Shown here piece by piece: positions 52,924-63,253 of a stretch of DNA of 64,000 nucleotides. The stretch's first letter is position 1, and the number at the start of each line of letters is the position of its first letter. The position numbers were made by a program, and so were the translations under genes. The notes under the pieces are model-generated. The model saw only the letters and a program-made list of their open reading frames with translations, did no database searches and was not told the origin of the DNA. The stretch is from Amoebophrya sp. A120. Taxonomy: Eukaryota; Sar; Dinophyceae; Syndiniales; Amoebophryaceae. The stretch spans positions 8,595,591 through 8,659,590 of the forward strand of contig CAJINV010000005.1 in the NCBI GenBank assembly GCA_905178155.1. The letters are read 5' to 3'.

Positions 52924-55900
52924 ATGCAGGGTTCTTGTTCCAGGCAAAAGGGTCTACTTCTACGCGAGGTTATCAAATGTAAAAATGTCTGGGTCTGGAA
53001 GGTGGGTGCAAGACATCTCATGCAGGTTCAACATAACAGATCAGGTCTGGAACGCAGGTTCTAGCATGACAGATTCTGTGAGGTCTGTATCATGCCCATT
53101 CTGCATGAGAGACTCACTCCAAAGTTTGTCAGAAATGGCCATCTTTTGGTAATCACGCAACACAGATTTTTGCATGATCCAGACTAAGCATGACAAGTTG
53201 CATTCCTCCAGACCCAGACACTTTTACATTTCATAGAGGTCCTACAACACCAAGCACAGCCGCGTCAGCTGTGTATCAAAAGGAAAAATCCCCCCACCCC
53301 ATATCGAAATGGAAATCTGTGATGCGGGATTTGTGTACACAAATCGGCTTTGTATTGCAGGAAGGCATCGCGGCCAGATCCCCTGGCTATGTAGGGGCGT
53401 ATCGGTCTAGTTGTTCGGCATGGCAAACGGCTCCCCTTTAGGCCCAACAGCATGACAAATCGCCTCCATAATGGGGGCGAAGCTTTTGCCCTTGTCTTCT
53501 TGCAAGACAGATGTGATTTTTTGTGACCTCAAATCAGCAACACAAATTTGCGGAACATGCCTTTTCGATATGGGGAGGGGGGATTTTTCCTCACCATACT
53601 GCGTAGTAGTATTTTTGCGAACTCCATTACCTTCTCTGTGGCTGTCATCGCACTGCTCTACGGAAGTGTCAGGATCTTCGAAATCGACAAAGTTCGAGTT
53701 GAAATTTTAATCTGTGACGCATAAGATGCCACGCAGAGAAGTAAGTAGAAGTGCGACCCTATGTATTGCAGACAGTACATGTACGAGGGGGGCAACCGCT
53801 TCGAGTCCCGCTGAGGGGCAGGAGTTGGACAGCTGACTACCATGACAGAATGGAGCTCCTTTGCCTTAAACAGCATGACAGATTTGCTTCCGGGGCGGGG
53901 AAAGTTTATATGTCTTGCGCCGACCACCACTATGTATAAAGTGAAAACGAGAAAAATTGGTGCTGTCGATTTTACGCATGACAAATCAACTTTGTCGATT
54001 TCGGTCCTGGCGCTTCTATATGCTCCTGCTCTCAGATTGTTCCACGACGACTAATCCCACGGCTACCCTTGCGTGGGCCCTGACCCACAAAATAACTTCT
54101 AGTCCGCGGGCTGGATCACCACTTGTCGCCGACGGGCCAAATGCTGGTCGCCGCGCCGCCCGGATACCGGGCACCTTATGCAATACAAATTTCCCGTACA
54201 TGTACAACATGCATCACAAATTTCAAAAATTTGGAGCGTACTAAAACCTGTCATGCTAAACTAGGATCGAAGCCAAGTTTTGTCATGCAGAGACCGCATT
54301 TGTACGTCGTGTGCGGGAAATTTACTGTGGATACACGTTTGCTGCGTGGCATTCAGATCCAGAAGACCTACCTGGCGTACAGCGTGCCAGGTTCTCGCAC
54401 GTACCGTGTGCAAAAGTATCGTACTCGTATAAGTGCAAGTCTTGCATCACAAATCTTGTTCCCAAGCCAAAGCAGCATTACAAATTTTATTTCTCATGCT
54501 GAGGAAATCGAAATTTGTAATGCACTTATACGAGTACGATACTTTTGCATTTTAAAGCACGGTAGTCACAATAACTTTCCCCCGCAGTACGCACCTGTGA
54601 CGCGCGAGGACCTCCGCCAGGGCCCACCCCCCCCTGCTGGCGGTGGAGGAGGAGCATTCCTGGGCCAGTTTTCCTTTCTCGGGGGCCTCGCGGGCCGCGA
54701 CAGCAACAGCGACCATGTAGTGCCGATTCCGTCTTTGCAAGAAGCCCAAACCGCCCCGCCGACCACTCAGTTGTACTACGATGCAAATGCGGGGGGCCCG
54801 CCCCCCGGGAGTCGTGTAGAAGCAGTAGAGCCGCGAATATCCACGAAAAAACACCCATCCCCATCCATTTTTCGCATGACAAATACGTGGAATTTATGCA
54901 TGTTTTGCATGACAAATTGGATGGGGATGGGTGTTTCTTCCTGGATAGCGAACCATATTCCCAGGGTTCGCGGCGGCGGGTGGAGAGTATGAACTGCAAA
55001 AGTATCGTACTCGTATAAATGCATGACAAATTCCCTCAGCATGAGAAATGAAATTTGTAATGGGAATTTACCTTGAGAAAAAAATTTGTAATGCATGACT
55101 GTAATACGAGTGCGATACTTTTGCACAGGATAGAGAGGAGCCACAGACCATCCTGCCACCGCATCTGCAGCATATCAAGTGCAAATATGTCTGGGCCGGG
55201 AAGATTGCCAGCAGGTTTGTGATGCAGATTTTGCAGGACCCATGATGCCTGTGATACATGCCCTAGCATCACAGTTTTTTGGAGGGCTTCCCGATGCACA
55301 TTCCGCATGAGAAATGCCCTCACCACGTAGCACAAACTGGACTCCTTTTGCACTTGCTGGTCATGCAATACAATTTTTTTCAGAATCCAAAGACAACATC
55401 ACAAGTTGCAATCTTTCAGACCCAGACATATTTGCAATGCATGCAGCACTTACGTGACCAACAGCAGCAAATGCAGATCGCTCAGGCACCAGCTGGTGGG
55501 CGTTATGATCCTTCTTCTCCAACCTACTCGTCGTCGTCCCCCAGCACTACCGCTGCGGGCGCAGCTATGGATGTGTCAAAGTTGAAATCGACAAAGTTGA
55601 ACAAATAACTTGTAATGCATAAAGTCGATACCAGTTGCAAGCCCAATCTCTAAGCGGCGCATGACAAATTTGAGTAGAGCCGAAATCCGGTCTGTAATGC
55701 TAATGCTGCTTGGGTAAGGGAGACGCCTTTTGTCGTGCTACTTTAGCAGCTCTATTTCTACCCCGAAACAGGCTTACAATCTGCCTCCCTCGCCTACTCT
55801 GCAATACAGGCACTTTCTGCGTTGCATTTTATGCATGACAAACTTTTTTCAACTTTGACGATTTCAATCCTGACAGCTCCATAGCAGCTCTGAGCCAGTT

Positions 55901-58900
55901 GTGGAAACGGTGCTGCGGAACGAACATGCAAGCGCTATCCTGTGTAAAAACTTCCCCACACCATAGTTGTCATGCAAATCCGCATGCTTAAAATGTTTCT
56001 CATTCGGAGCCCCATGAGAAGCATTTTCTAATGCTGTCTTGAAATTTGTCATGCTCCAATCAGCATGAGATACTAGATCTGTAATGCTGCTGAACTAGTT
56101 CAAACAGCACGAGACTACGCGTCCAAATTTGTCATGCGAAACAGCCAAAGCTTGTGGATTTGTCTAGCCGATTCTCCATCTTGACTATGGGGTGGGGACG
56201 TTTTTACATAGGATAAGCGCAACACACCCAGGACTTCTCCGCCCGACCAGGGCCACCTGCAACGGAGTTTCACCAACTCCACGTGGACGACCCACGCCTC
56301 CGCGGTCCTCGTCCGGGCGGGTCGGTAACCATAGCAGCGGCCCGGGCAGCTGCGGCCCGGGTGGCTGCGGCCCAGGCGGCGGGCAACATGCAGGTTTTCG
56401 ATCCCTCGGTAGGACCTTTACAAGGAGCAGACCCAAGTAGTAATATGACCCGGGCTCTTATCCAGGAAAAAAAATGTGTAAGTGTAAGTTTGTAGGTTGA
56501 ACAGCATCACAAATTCGTTTTTGCACTACAGGGAACAAAACCTGTCATGCGCAGCTAGTAAGTGGAAACACGTACTATGATAGTAGTCTATGACGCACTT
56601 CCAGCATAACAAGTGTGACTGTTTTGCATTTTCTGCATCACAGATTTACACTTAGACAGTTTTTTTCTTGCATAGCTCTGTCGCCGGAGGAGCATCAGTA
56701 TTTGCTTCTCACGAACGACGCGTATGCGGACCGGCTATACAGTGCAAAAATATCGTGTTCGTTGTATTGCAATCATGCATTACAAATCTTTTTCTTGAGG
56801 TAGATCAGCACTACAAATTTCATTTCTCACGCTGAGGAGATTTGTAATGCATTTTTTTATACGAGTGTGATAGTGATGCTTTTGCATTGCATAACAGCAT
56901 TACAAAAGCAAGTACTCCGTGTTCTTCGGGGGCGGTATGCTGTGCGGCCTGGCCACGTATCATTTGTAAAAACGTCCCCACCCCAGAGTCAAGATGAGGA
57001 TTTTGCAGCACAAACCTTCAAGTTTTGGGAGCCACACATGACAAGCTCCAGGCTGTAGTGTATGACAGTTTAATAGCAAGGAAGTCGCATAACAAATCCA
57101 TCTCCTTATCCTGTTTACAGCATTACAAGTTCCAAAACACCATGGGAAATGCCTCTCATGGGGATGCGCATTACACATGCTCTTGGTCTTGTGCTTGCAG
57201 ATCTGCATGACAACTCTGGGGTGGGGATGTTTTTACACAGGATACCACGGTCGCGGGCATCATCTGGGCGGCGACCATGGAGCCGGACTTGCGGCCCTTC
57301 TGTATCCTAAGTCAAAACGGGACCCACACCCCATAGTCAATCAGTTGGGAAATCTGCTAGACAAATCTACAGCCTTTGGTTGTTGCGCATGACAAATTTG
57401 GGCTCGACGCAATGTAGAAGTCCTGTGTAGCTGCTAGAGAAGCAGCATCACAGATCTACGAAATCATGCAGATTCGAGCATCGCAAATCTTAAAAAACCA
57501 CGATAAAAAACTTCTCATGGGGCTCCGCATGGAAAACATTTTAAGCATTCAGGCTTGCATGACAAGTATGGGGTGAGCACGCTATTACACAGCATATTCT
57601 GTCCAGTCTCGCTCAATCCGGAGTACAAGTCGCTCTTTCGCCATCCGCACCGGTGCCTGGTGTTGCCGGAAGCGGTTGCAGACTCGTGGTACACCAGCAG
57701 ACTGCTGCAGTTATCAAGTGCAGAAGTATCGTACTAGTAGTAATTGCAATACAAATTACTTCAGCATGACAGAGGAAATTTGGCATGCGGGTTTTTTACC
57801 ATAAAAAAGCAATTTGTAATGCATGACTGCGATTACTACGAGGGAGTACGATACTTTTCCATGTGATAGCAGTCCATCGACACTTATTCCGACGCGTATA
57901 GCGACTCCTTTTGGAATATCCTGTGTAAAAACGTCCCCATACCAGAGTCAAGATGGGAAATCTGCTAGACAAATCAACCAGGTTTGGTTGCTTCGCATGA
58001 CAAATTTGTCCTCGTAGTGCAATCCTGCTTAAGTAGCTTAGCAACATCACAGATCTAGCGCATCATGCTGATTCTAGCATCACAAGTTCCACGACACGAC
58101 TAGAAAACGCCTGTCATGTTGGGGCTCCGCGTGAGAAACTTTTTCGGCATGCAGATTTGCATGACAACTCCGGTGTGGGGACATTTATCGTCAGGATATA
58201 GAAAAACACGCTGCCGGAGAAGGAGAAAATCTACGAACTGATTCGGGACCTTCGCGACAACAACATCAACGAGAATCTGAATCTGGATGTGATCCAAAGC
58301 ATCTTGGTGAAAGCCGAAGAGGATCAGCAGGCCGTGGGAGTGCAACTCGTAGCATCTCCTTCATCGTCTTCGCCAAGCAACCCCGTCATGGCCACCGCGC
58401 CGGCACTACGCTTGTTGTCATTGTCGCCCTCGTGGCCCAGTGCCGGCCTTCGCGTCGTGCCAACATCCTCCGCATCTTCAGGCTCAAGCAGCGCCAGCGC
58501 CGGTTCTACTGCAACTAGAGCTACCCTTTCGTCTTCCGTAAAGGGTGGGGTCGCATTGACCCCCCCGAAGCAGCCGATCTTGGCCCGTTCCCTGACCACG
58601 CAGGACCCGAATCCACCGATCGCGCTACCGACATTAGCACAACAACAGGAAGTTGTAGAACAGCCTGGACAAGGAACCGTGATGGGCTCCTTGCCCAGCA
58701 GCACGGCCGACGGCGACGTCACAGGTGGATCTGCAGTTGTAGCCGCCAGTCCGCTTAGAAGTGCCTTGGCTGCTGGTGCAGTTCATCCGGGCGGCAGGAC
58801 AGCTGCTATCGGGGATGCCACGCCCCCCTTGCTGCAGACTGCGGGTATGCATTGCAAAAGCATCGTACTAGTATAAATCGCATGACAAATCTCCTCAGCA

Positions 58901-61900
58901 TGAGAAATAGAATTTGTAATGCGGATTCAAGTTGAGGAAGAAATTTGTAATGCAGGACTGCAATTACTACGAGTACGATACTTTTGCACAGGATAGCGGG
59001 CAACCCGGCACAAAACACGCTCCCCGTGATGAATTTGCCGCAAATGCTAATCTATCGAATGCAAATAGGGTCGTCTGGAAAGAATGAGATTTGTGATGCT
59101 AGCATTCGATCACGCAAAAATCTGTGTTGCAAGAGAGGCAACAGACACTGCTCAGACTGTTGCCACCCGGAGATGGCATTATTTCTCATGCAGTTTAGGC
59201 ATAAGGAGAAGCAAACCTATGCGAAGGCTGTGATGCTAGAGCATGCGTCAGAGGCATCGGGAGCCATGTACAATTTGCATCACAAAAATGTTCCAGACCC
59301 AGACATGTTTGCACTGGATACGATGAACGAACTCGTTCTGGACAAGATCACGCTCGATCTGTGGTATGCGACTCTGAGCTATGCATTGCAAACATGTCTG
59401 GGTCTGGATTTGTGATGTGGGACTCAAAGGGCGATAAGATCTGTAATGCACGACGAACGCGATTGGTCAGGTTTTTTGTAAAATGTTAAATGCGAATGAA
59501 TCCACAAGAGCTTTAGAGAAACTTCTCATGCTGTTATACCGCACAGACATGAAGCTGCAGCCAGTCTGTAACTAATGCAGGTATCAGCAACACAAGTTTC
59601 CAGATGACACAGATCGGTATTTGCAATGCACATGAGCGAGCGGCTGTCGGCTCCACCGGAGTACGAGAAGCTACATGACGGCGAGAAAACCCAAATTCCG
59701 GACGACCTTGCGCAAGAGGTAGGGACTGCAAAAGTATCGTACTAGTAGAGCTCGCGTGACACATTTCCTCTGCATGAGAAATGAAATCTGTAGTGCGGAT
59801 GTAACTGAAGAAATAGATTTGTAATGCGGGAATGCGATTCTTAGTACGATTGCGATTCTCTTGCAATGCATAAGAGGTGCTGTATGGCGAGAACGCGGAG
59901 GCGGAATACTGGATGCAGGAGCTTCTCACCAAAGCCCTCGTATGCATTGCAAATATCGATCTGGGTCTGGAGACAACTTGTCATGCTAATGTCCGAATGA
60001 TAGTACGTCGCAAACTGCATTGCGGAGCCGCGCATGACAACTTTCTGGGTGGGGGCTACGTGTAGCGTTAAGCGTACCATCACAAATTGCCTTTTTGCAT
60101 GACAAACAAGTGGCATTGTAGACTAGCGCAACAAGCATGACAGACTTTTCTGCATTGTCGGCCGAGCATGACAAACGTGCACTCCTCCAGTGATGACCCA
60201 GACAAATTTGCACTGGATACCTCGACGAGTCTTTTGACTCGCGGGCGTCCACCACCAGCAGTGCAGCCACAGTGAGCTCCGAGAAAGCTTTTGACATCCT
60301 GAAGAAGTCCATGCTGGCCGTATCCTGAGGGAAAATGTCCCCGCCCCAGAGTTGTCATGCAAATCTGCATGCTCAAAATTTTGTCATGCGGACTGGTTGG
60401 TACTTTTCTTGGGGCGACTTGCCGTGGTAGCGCTCGCCTTTTGTATGATGAGGTCGCCGAAAGTGCTTCCTCGCCCACCCCCCGGGGAGGGGATCCTTGA
60501 CCTGTGCCGCTGGGAGCGGGTGTCCACTACATTATGATGATGATGATGATGATGCGGAGCCCCATAAGAAGCATTTTCTAGTCGTGTTTCGGAATCTGTC
60601 ATGCTCCAACCGCCATGATATGCTAGAGCTGCGATGCTGTTGAACTAGCTAAGTAAACAGGATTACACTACGAGACCAAACTTGTCATGCGCTACAACCA
60701 AAGCTGGTAGATTTGTGTAGCAGATTTCACATCTTGACCCTGGGGTGAGGACGTTTCTACTTAGGATAGGCCACTAAACCAGGCAGTGATGTTGACCAAC
60801 AACCACCCCCGCAGAAACTTCGTTTCCTTCTCTACTGGCTGTTTCACGGAGAGACATCCTGGCCGAGAGGAGGATCGTCTGGTGGATCCAGTAGCGAAGC
60901 GGGACAGCAAACTCCTGCTCCGTCGGCTGACGGAGCAGCCGGGGGAACTACAACGAGTGACGAGGAAAAATGCGACTGGTCCAAGTTGCTTGACAACCAC
61001 TGGGTGAGTACGCAAGCGTGGTACCACGAGGAGCGCATGTTCAACCGGTGCTATGAAAATTTGCTGGACAAGTTGGGCAACCACTTCCGCCTCACGAACG
61101 AACTGGAATACGAAACCGAGAAAACCATCCCAGCAAGAAGCGCAAGCACAAGCGGAGCAGGCCAGCTGGCGTCTTCAGAAGGGGCGAAGCACACCGTCCG
61201 TGTGCGCAACTCGCAGCACCACATATCACAACAGAAAATCTCCCCTGCCCATATCGAAACGGAAATCTGTGGTGCGGGATTTGTGTACACAAATCGGCTT
61301 TGTCATGTAGTAGAGGACTGCAGGCAGATACAAAGCCGGAGCAGGGGCGTTTTGGTGTAGGCACCTAGCAAGGCAGGCATATCCTCCGTAGGCCCTACAG
61401 CATTACAAATTGCCTGCAGGACGCGGCGAGGTTTTTGGGTTTGCCTGCTTGCAATACAGAGAAGATTTGTGGTCTCAAATCAGCATCACAATTTTCAGAA
61501 GTGCCCCGGTTTGGTATGGGGAGGGAGGATTTTTCCCCACAATACCACATCTCGCCGACCATGATCGCCTGGGCATTGACGGGTGGTGACATCTCCGCGA
61601 AATTTCAGCAAATCGACGTGGAGGCCCGGTTGAAATCCGTTTTTCGTGTGTACCAGCAGGCGGAACAAGGCACAGAAAAAACGGGCCAAAAACTGTTCAA
61701 CTCAGTCTTTCTAGCGTTTCCGAAAGCCGCAGGCGGCGATCCGATGTTTTTTGGCACCTACGACGATGGGAAATGGTACATCAGTTGATGACGCACCACT
61801 AAACACTTGTTTTTCCGTGCGTAGTTTCTTGCTCCGCATGACAAACTTGTGCCTCTAAGCGGATTTATGCATGACAGTTTCCATTTTCATATTACACCTA

Positions 61901-62220
61901 AATCAATACAGCTTCGTCTTCTACACGAAAGTGGAGTCGATTCATTTCGTGAAAGATGAAGAGAAGGACACCCCGCTATCCACAGAGACCCATCCCCATG
62001 CCCATTCATTTTTTGCATGACAAACAGTGGACTTTATGCATATTTTGCATGGCAAATTGGATGAGGATGGGCGTTTTTTCCTGGATACCCGGCGATGAAG
62101 CACTATGAGGAGTTCACCCACGGTAGCCACGACTATGCCTTGCAAAAATTGACACTGTCGCTGTATCGTGCGCAGTACTATCATGGTGGTAGATCGAGAG
62201 ATGATGGCACATCTACTTAA
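52924..62220 (+). CDS. Uncharacterised multi-exon membrane protein
   Basis: Not recognised. Start MQGSCSRQKGLLLREVLQHQ, then a hydrophobic segment (SITFSVAVIALLLLSD), like a signal anchor. Later parts: a Pro/Gly/Gln-rich region (54560-56450), a second hydrophobic segment (SVFFGGGMLCGLATVAGIIW, 56900-57270), LNPEYKSLFRHPHRCLVLPE, a charged helix (KEKIYELIRDLRDNNI), a long Ser/Ala-rich linker (58330-58840), and a folded-looking end (PEYEKLHDGEKTQIPDDL, ENAEAEYWMQELL, LRFLLYWLFHGETSW, VSTQAWYHEERMFNRCYENL, GDPMFFGTYDDGKWY, YALQKLTLSLYRAQYY). Stop TAA 62218-62220. Exons run between the elements listed below, several of them only 33-55 nt long. Most joins are fixed by exact target duplications. 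The join after 54174, A12 at 56736, and the intron 61789-61910 are less certain. Confidence 0.72.
52971..53235 (+). mobile_element. TAT-element family B
   Basis: TATCAAATGTAAAAATGTCT and inverted GACACTTTTACATTTCATA; target duplication gaggt exact; joins LLLRE to VLQHQ. The left locus carries only its right part. Confidence 0.92.
53274..53598 (+). mobile_element. TAT-element family H
   Basis: Twin of 31482-31806; flanks ctgtg/ctgcg. Confidence 0.88.
53659..54020 (+). mobile_element. TAT-element family E
   Basis: TACGGAAGTGTCAGGATCTT and inverted GGTCCTGGCGCTTCTATA; target duplication tgctc exact; removal lengthens the hydrophobic anchor (AVIAL to LLLSD). Confidence 0.92.
54405..54555 (+). 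mobile_element. TAT-element family A, ends altered
   Basis: GTGTGCAAAAGTATCGTACT and inverted ACGATACTTTTGCATTTTAAA; the usual TATCC and GGATA tips are lost. Frame kept (PGSRTY to KHGSHNN). Confidence 0.75.
54838..54947 (+). mobile_element. TAT-element family C (110 bp)
   Basis: TATCCACGAAAAAACACCCA and inverted GGGTGTTTCTTCCTGGATA; target duplication gcgaa exact. One of the smallest elements; nearly a perfect hairpin. Confidence 0.92.
54988..55132 (+). mobile_element. TAT-element family A
   Basis: TATGAACTGCAAAAGTATCG and inverted CGATACTTTTGCACAGGATA; target duplication gagag exact. Confidence 0.92.
55173..55443 (+). mobile_element. TAT-element family B
   Basis: TATCAAGTGCAAATATGTCT and inverted GACATATTTGCAATGCATG (terminal A changed to G); target duplication cagca exact. 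Confidence 0.9.
55566..55883 (+). mobile_element. TAT-element family E (reverse interior orientation)
   Basis: TATGGATGTGTCAAAGTTGA and CAATCCTGACAGCTCCATA; target duplication gcagc exact. Its interior is the reverse complement of the 27341 and 27745 copies, so insertion in either orientation is tolerated. Confidence 0.92.
55936..56215 (+). mobile_element. TAT-element family F
   Basis: TATCCTGTGTAAAAACTTCC and inverted GGGACGTTTTTACATAGGATA; target duplication agcgc exact. Confidence 0.92.
56459..56674 (+). mobile_element. TAT-element family G
   Basis: TATCCAGGAAAAAAAATGTG and inverted CACTTAGACAG...TTTCTTGCATA; target duplication gctct exact. Confidence 0.92.
56736..56893 (+). mobile_element. 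TAT-element family A
   Basis: TATACAGTGCAAAAATATCG and right end ATGCTTTTGCATTGCATA; flanks ccggc and acagc do not match exactly. Frame kept (AYADR to HYKSKYS). Confidence 0.78.
56958..57244 (+). mobile_element. TAT-element family F
   Basis: TATCATTTGTAAAAACGTCC and inverted GATGTTTTTACACAGGATA; target duplication ccacg exact; sits inside the second hydrophobic segment. Confidence 0.92.
57303..57596 (+). mobile_element. TAT-element family F
   Basis: TATCCTAAGTCAAAACGGGA and inverted ACGCTATTACACAGCATA; target duplication ttctg exact. Confidence 0.9.
57712..57868 (+). mobile_element. TAT-element family A
   Basis: TATCAAGTGCAGAAGTATCG and inverted CGATACTTTTCCATGTGATA; target duplication gcagt exact. 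Confidence 0.92.
57917..58198 (+). mobile_element. TAT-element family F
   Basis: TATCCTGTGTAAAAACGTCC and right end GGGACATTTATCGTCAGGATA; flanks tggaa/tagaa. Confidence 0.85.
58846..58995 (+). mobile_element. TAT-element family A
   Basis: TATGCATTGCAAAAGCATCG and inverted CGATACTTTTGCACAGGATA; target duplication gcggg exact. Confidence 0.92.
59053..59320 (+). mobile_element. TAT-element family B
   Basis: TATCGAATGCAAATAGGGTC and right end CCAGACATGTTTGCACTGGATA; flank repeat unclear; frame can be kept (PQML to MNELVL). Confidence 0.75.
59380..59632 (+). mobile_element. TAT-element family B
   Basis: TATGCATTGCAAACATGTCT and right end CGGTATTTGCAATGCACA; target duplication tgagc exact; joins YATLS to ERLSAPP. 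Confidence 0.88.
59721..59871 (+). mobile_element. TAT-element family A, diverged tips
   Basis: AGGGACTGCAAAAGTATCGT and inverted GCGATTCTCTTGCAATGCAT; flanking aagaggt is 7 bp on each side. A GT...AG intron (GTAGGG to AAGAG) would give the same protein as exact removal. Confidence 0.85.
59941..60219 (+). mobile_element. TAT-element family B
   Basis: TATGCATTGCAAATATCGAT and right end GACAAATTTGCACTGGATA; target duplication cctcg exact. Confidence 0.9.
60321..60768 (+). mobile_element. TAT-element family F, enlarged
   Basis: TATCCTGAGGGAAAATGTCC and inverted GGACGTTTCTACTTAGGATA; flanks ggccg/ggcca. At 448 bp it is longer than the other copies, because of an extra block at about 60400-60550 that includes an ATG/ATC microsatellite. 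Confidence 0.85.
61224..61544 (+). mobile_element. TAT-element family H
   Basis: TATCACAACAGAAAATCTCC and inverted GGATTTTTCCCCACAATA; target duplication ccaca exact; joins NSQHH to ISPTMIAW. Confidence 0.92.
61789..61910 (+). other. Probable intron of the membrane-protein gene, boundaries uncertain
   Basis: Without removal the frame stops at TGA 61786-61788. The coding frame resumes at about 61911 (QYSFVFYTKVES). Contains GCATGACAAACTTG and GCATGACAGTTT, so probably a degraded element. Neither GT-AG nor TAT ends are clear. Confidence 0.55.
61977..62087 (+). mobile_element. TAT-element family C (111 bp)
   Basis: TATCCACAGAGACCCATCCC and inverted GGGCGTTTTTTCCTGGATA; flanks cccgc/cccgg; frame kept (KDTP to MKHYEEF). 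Confidence 0.88.
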
Positions 62221-62376
62221 CTTAGTACAAGAAAAAGAAAAACGCGCAAATGTTGAAAGTCGATCATGCCGTTCGGAAAATACATGCTAGAACCTACCTA
62301 TTCACACGCCACAGGCATCTTCTTCTATGCTGATATAAGAACTTTCTCGATCTTCTTGTATACATAGACCAATGCG

Positions 62377-63253
62377 TCGATACAACTTTTGCCTCTCCTC
62401 GTCATAGCCTACTCCTGACCACGATCGGGCTGGAAATGGGGCCAGCATCAGCAAGCGAGCAGGCTCCCGCAGAGACGACCTTTGCCGACCGCTGGACCGT
62501 GTATACAATCGCGCCGCAACCGGAGAAGAAGCAAGGAGCCGCGCCTTCAAACACGATGCCCGCAGTCGTGGACGCGGCCGGCAGAAACGATCTCGCACCC
62601 CCACTACAGTCCAGCGGACAAGAAGAGGATCCCGTGATAGGTGTAGCAACCGCAGCGAGAGTGGCGCAAGCGGTGGGCCGCGACGATGCTGGATCGGCGG
62701 CATCGGCTGCGCAGGTTTTCGCGACCCCTTCCTCATCGTCACAAATGCCAACGTTGCCGCACCACGGACCGATGGGGTAGAGAGCGTCGTGTTGGAACCG
62801 AGAAAGACGAAAATCATGACTTTTTTGAGAATAAGGGCTTGAAAATATTACGTTTTGCGACTGACCCTTCCGGTATTGGTATATTAGGCACATTTTTGAA
62901 CCAGAACCATAATTGCTCATCTGGCAGTGCTACTGCTGCTTGTCTTTCTTCATTCTCAAAAGCAACTTTTATTCTGCGAAAATTGCAGCCCTGCTTCTTG
63001 TGCTACCAGTTTTGGTCAACACCTCTTTTGCGGTTTGCAAGCAAATGCGAAATAGAGAATAAAGATCGACATCGAATGAATGGAAGTTTTTGTTTGGAAT
63101 AGTTTCAACCAAATATTTCGATTACCACCACCTGTTTGCCCACACGAGAAGAGAAATTCTATCCGACGAAAATGACATGAACGAAGGAGAATTCATGCCT
63201 GGTGAGAGAAAATCCAATACGAAAAATCACAATCACGATTGCATCGAAGGAAA
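62377..63253 (+). repeat. Duplicated segment, matches 32473-33363
   Basis: Contains an open frame to 62780 ending HHGPMG-stop. Relative to the left copy its indels are multiples of three, which suggests coding constraint. It starts with LLLTTIGLEMGPAS, but which upstream exon it joins is not clear. The 3' part is UTR-like. Confidence 0.7.

Noticed and set aside
52924-54174. Identification of the anchor region as a signal peptidase complex subunit (SPC22-like)
   Set aside because: The short pattern NSITFSVAVIALLL resembles that family's anchor, but nothing downstream matches its lumenal domain.
24991-62087. Many 60-150 codon frames running through the TAT elements
   Set aside because: They read into terminal repeats and the shared core (peptides such as CITNF, CHAKVS, QTQTFL recur everywhere), which shows that they are element sequence rather than genes.
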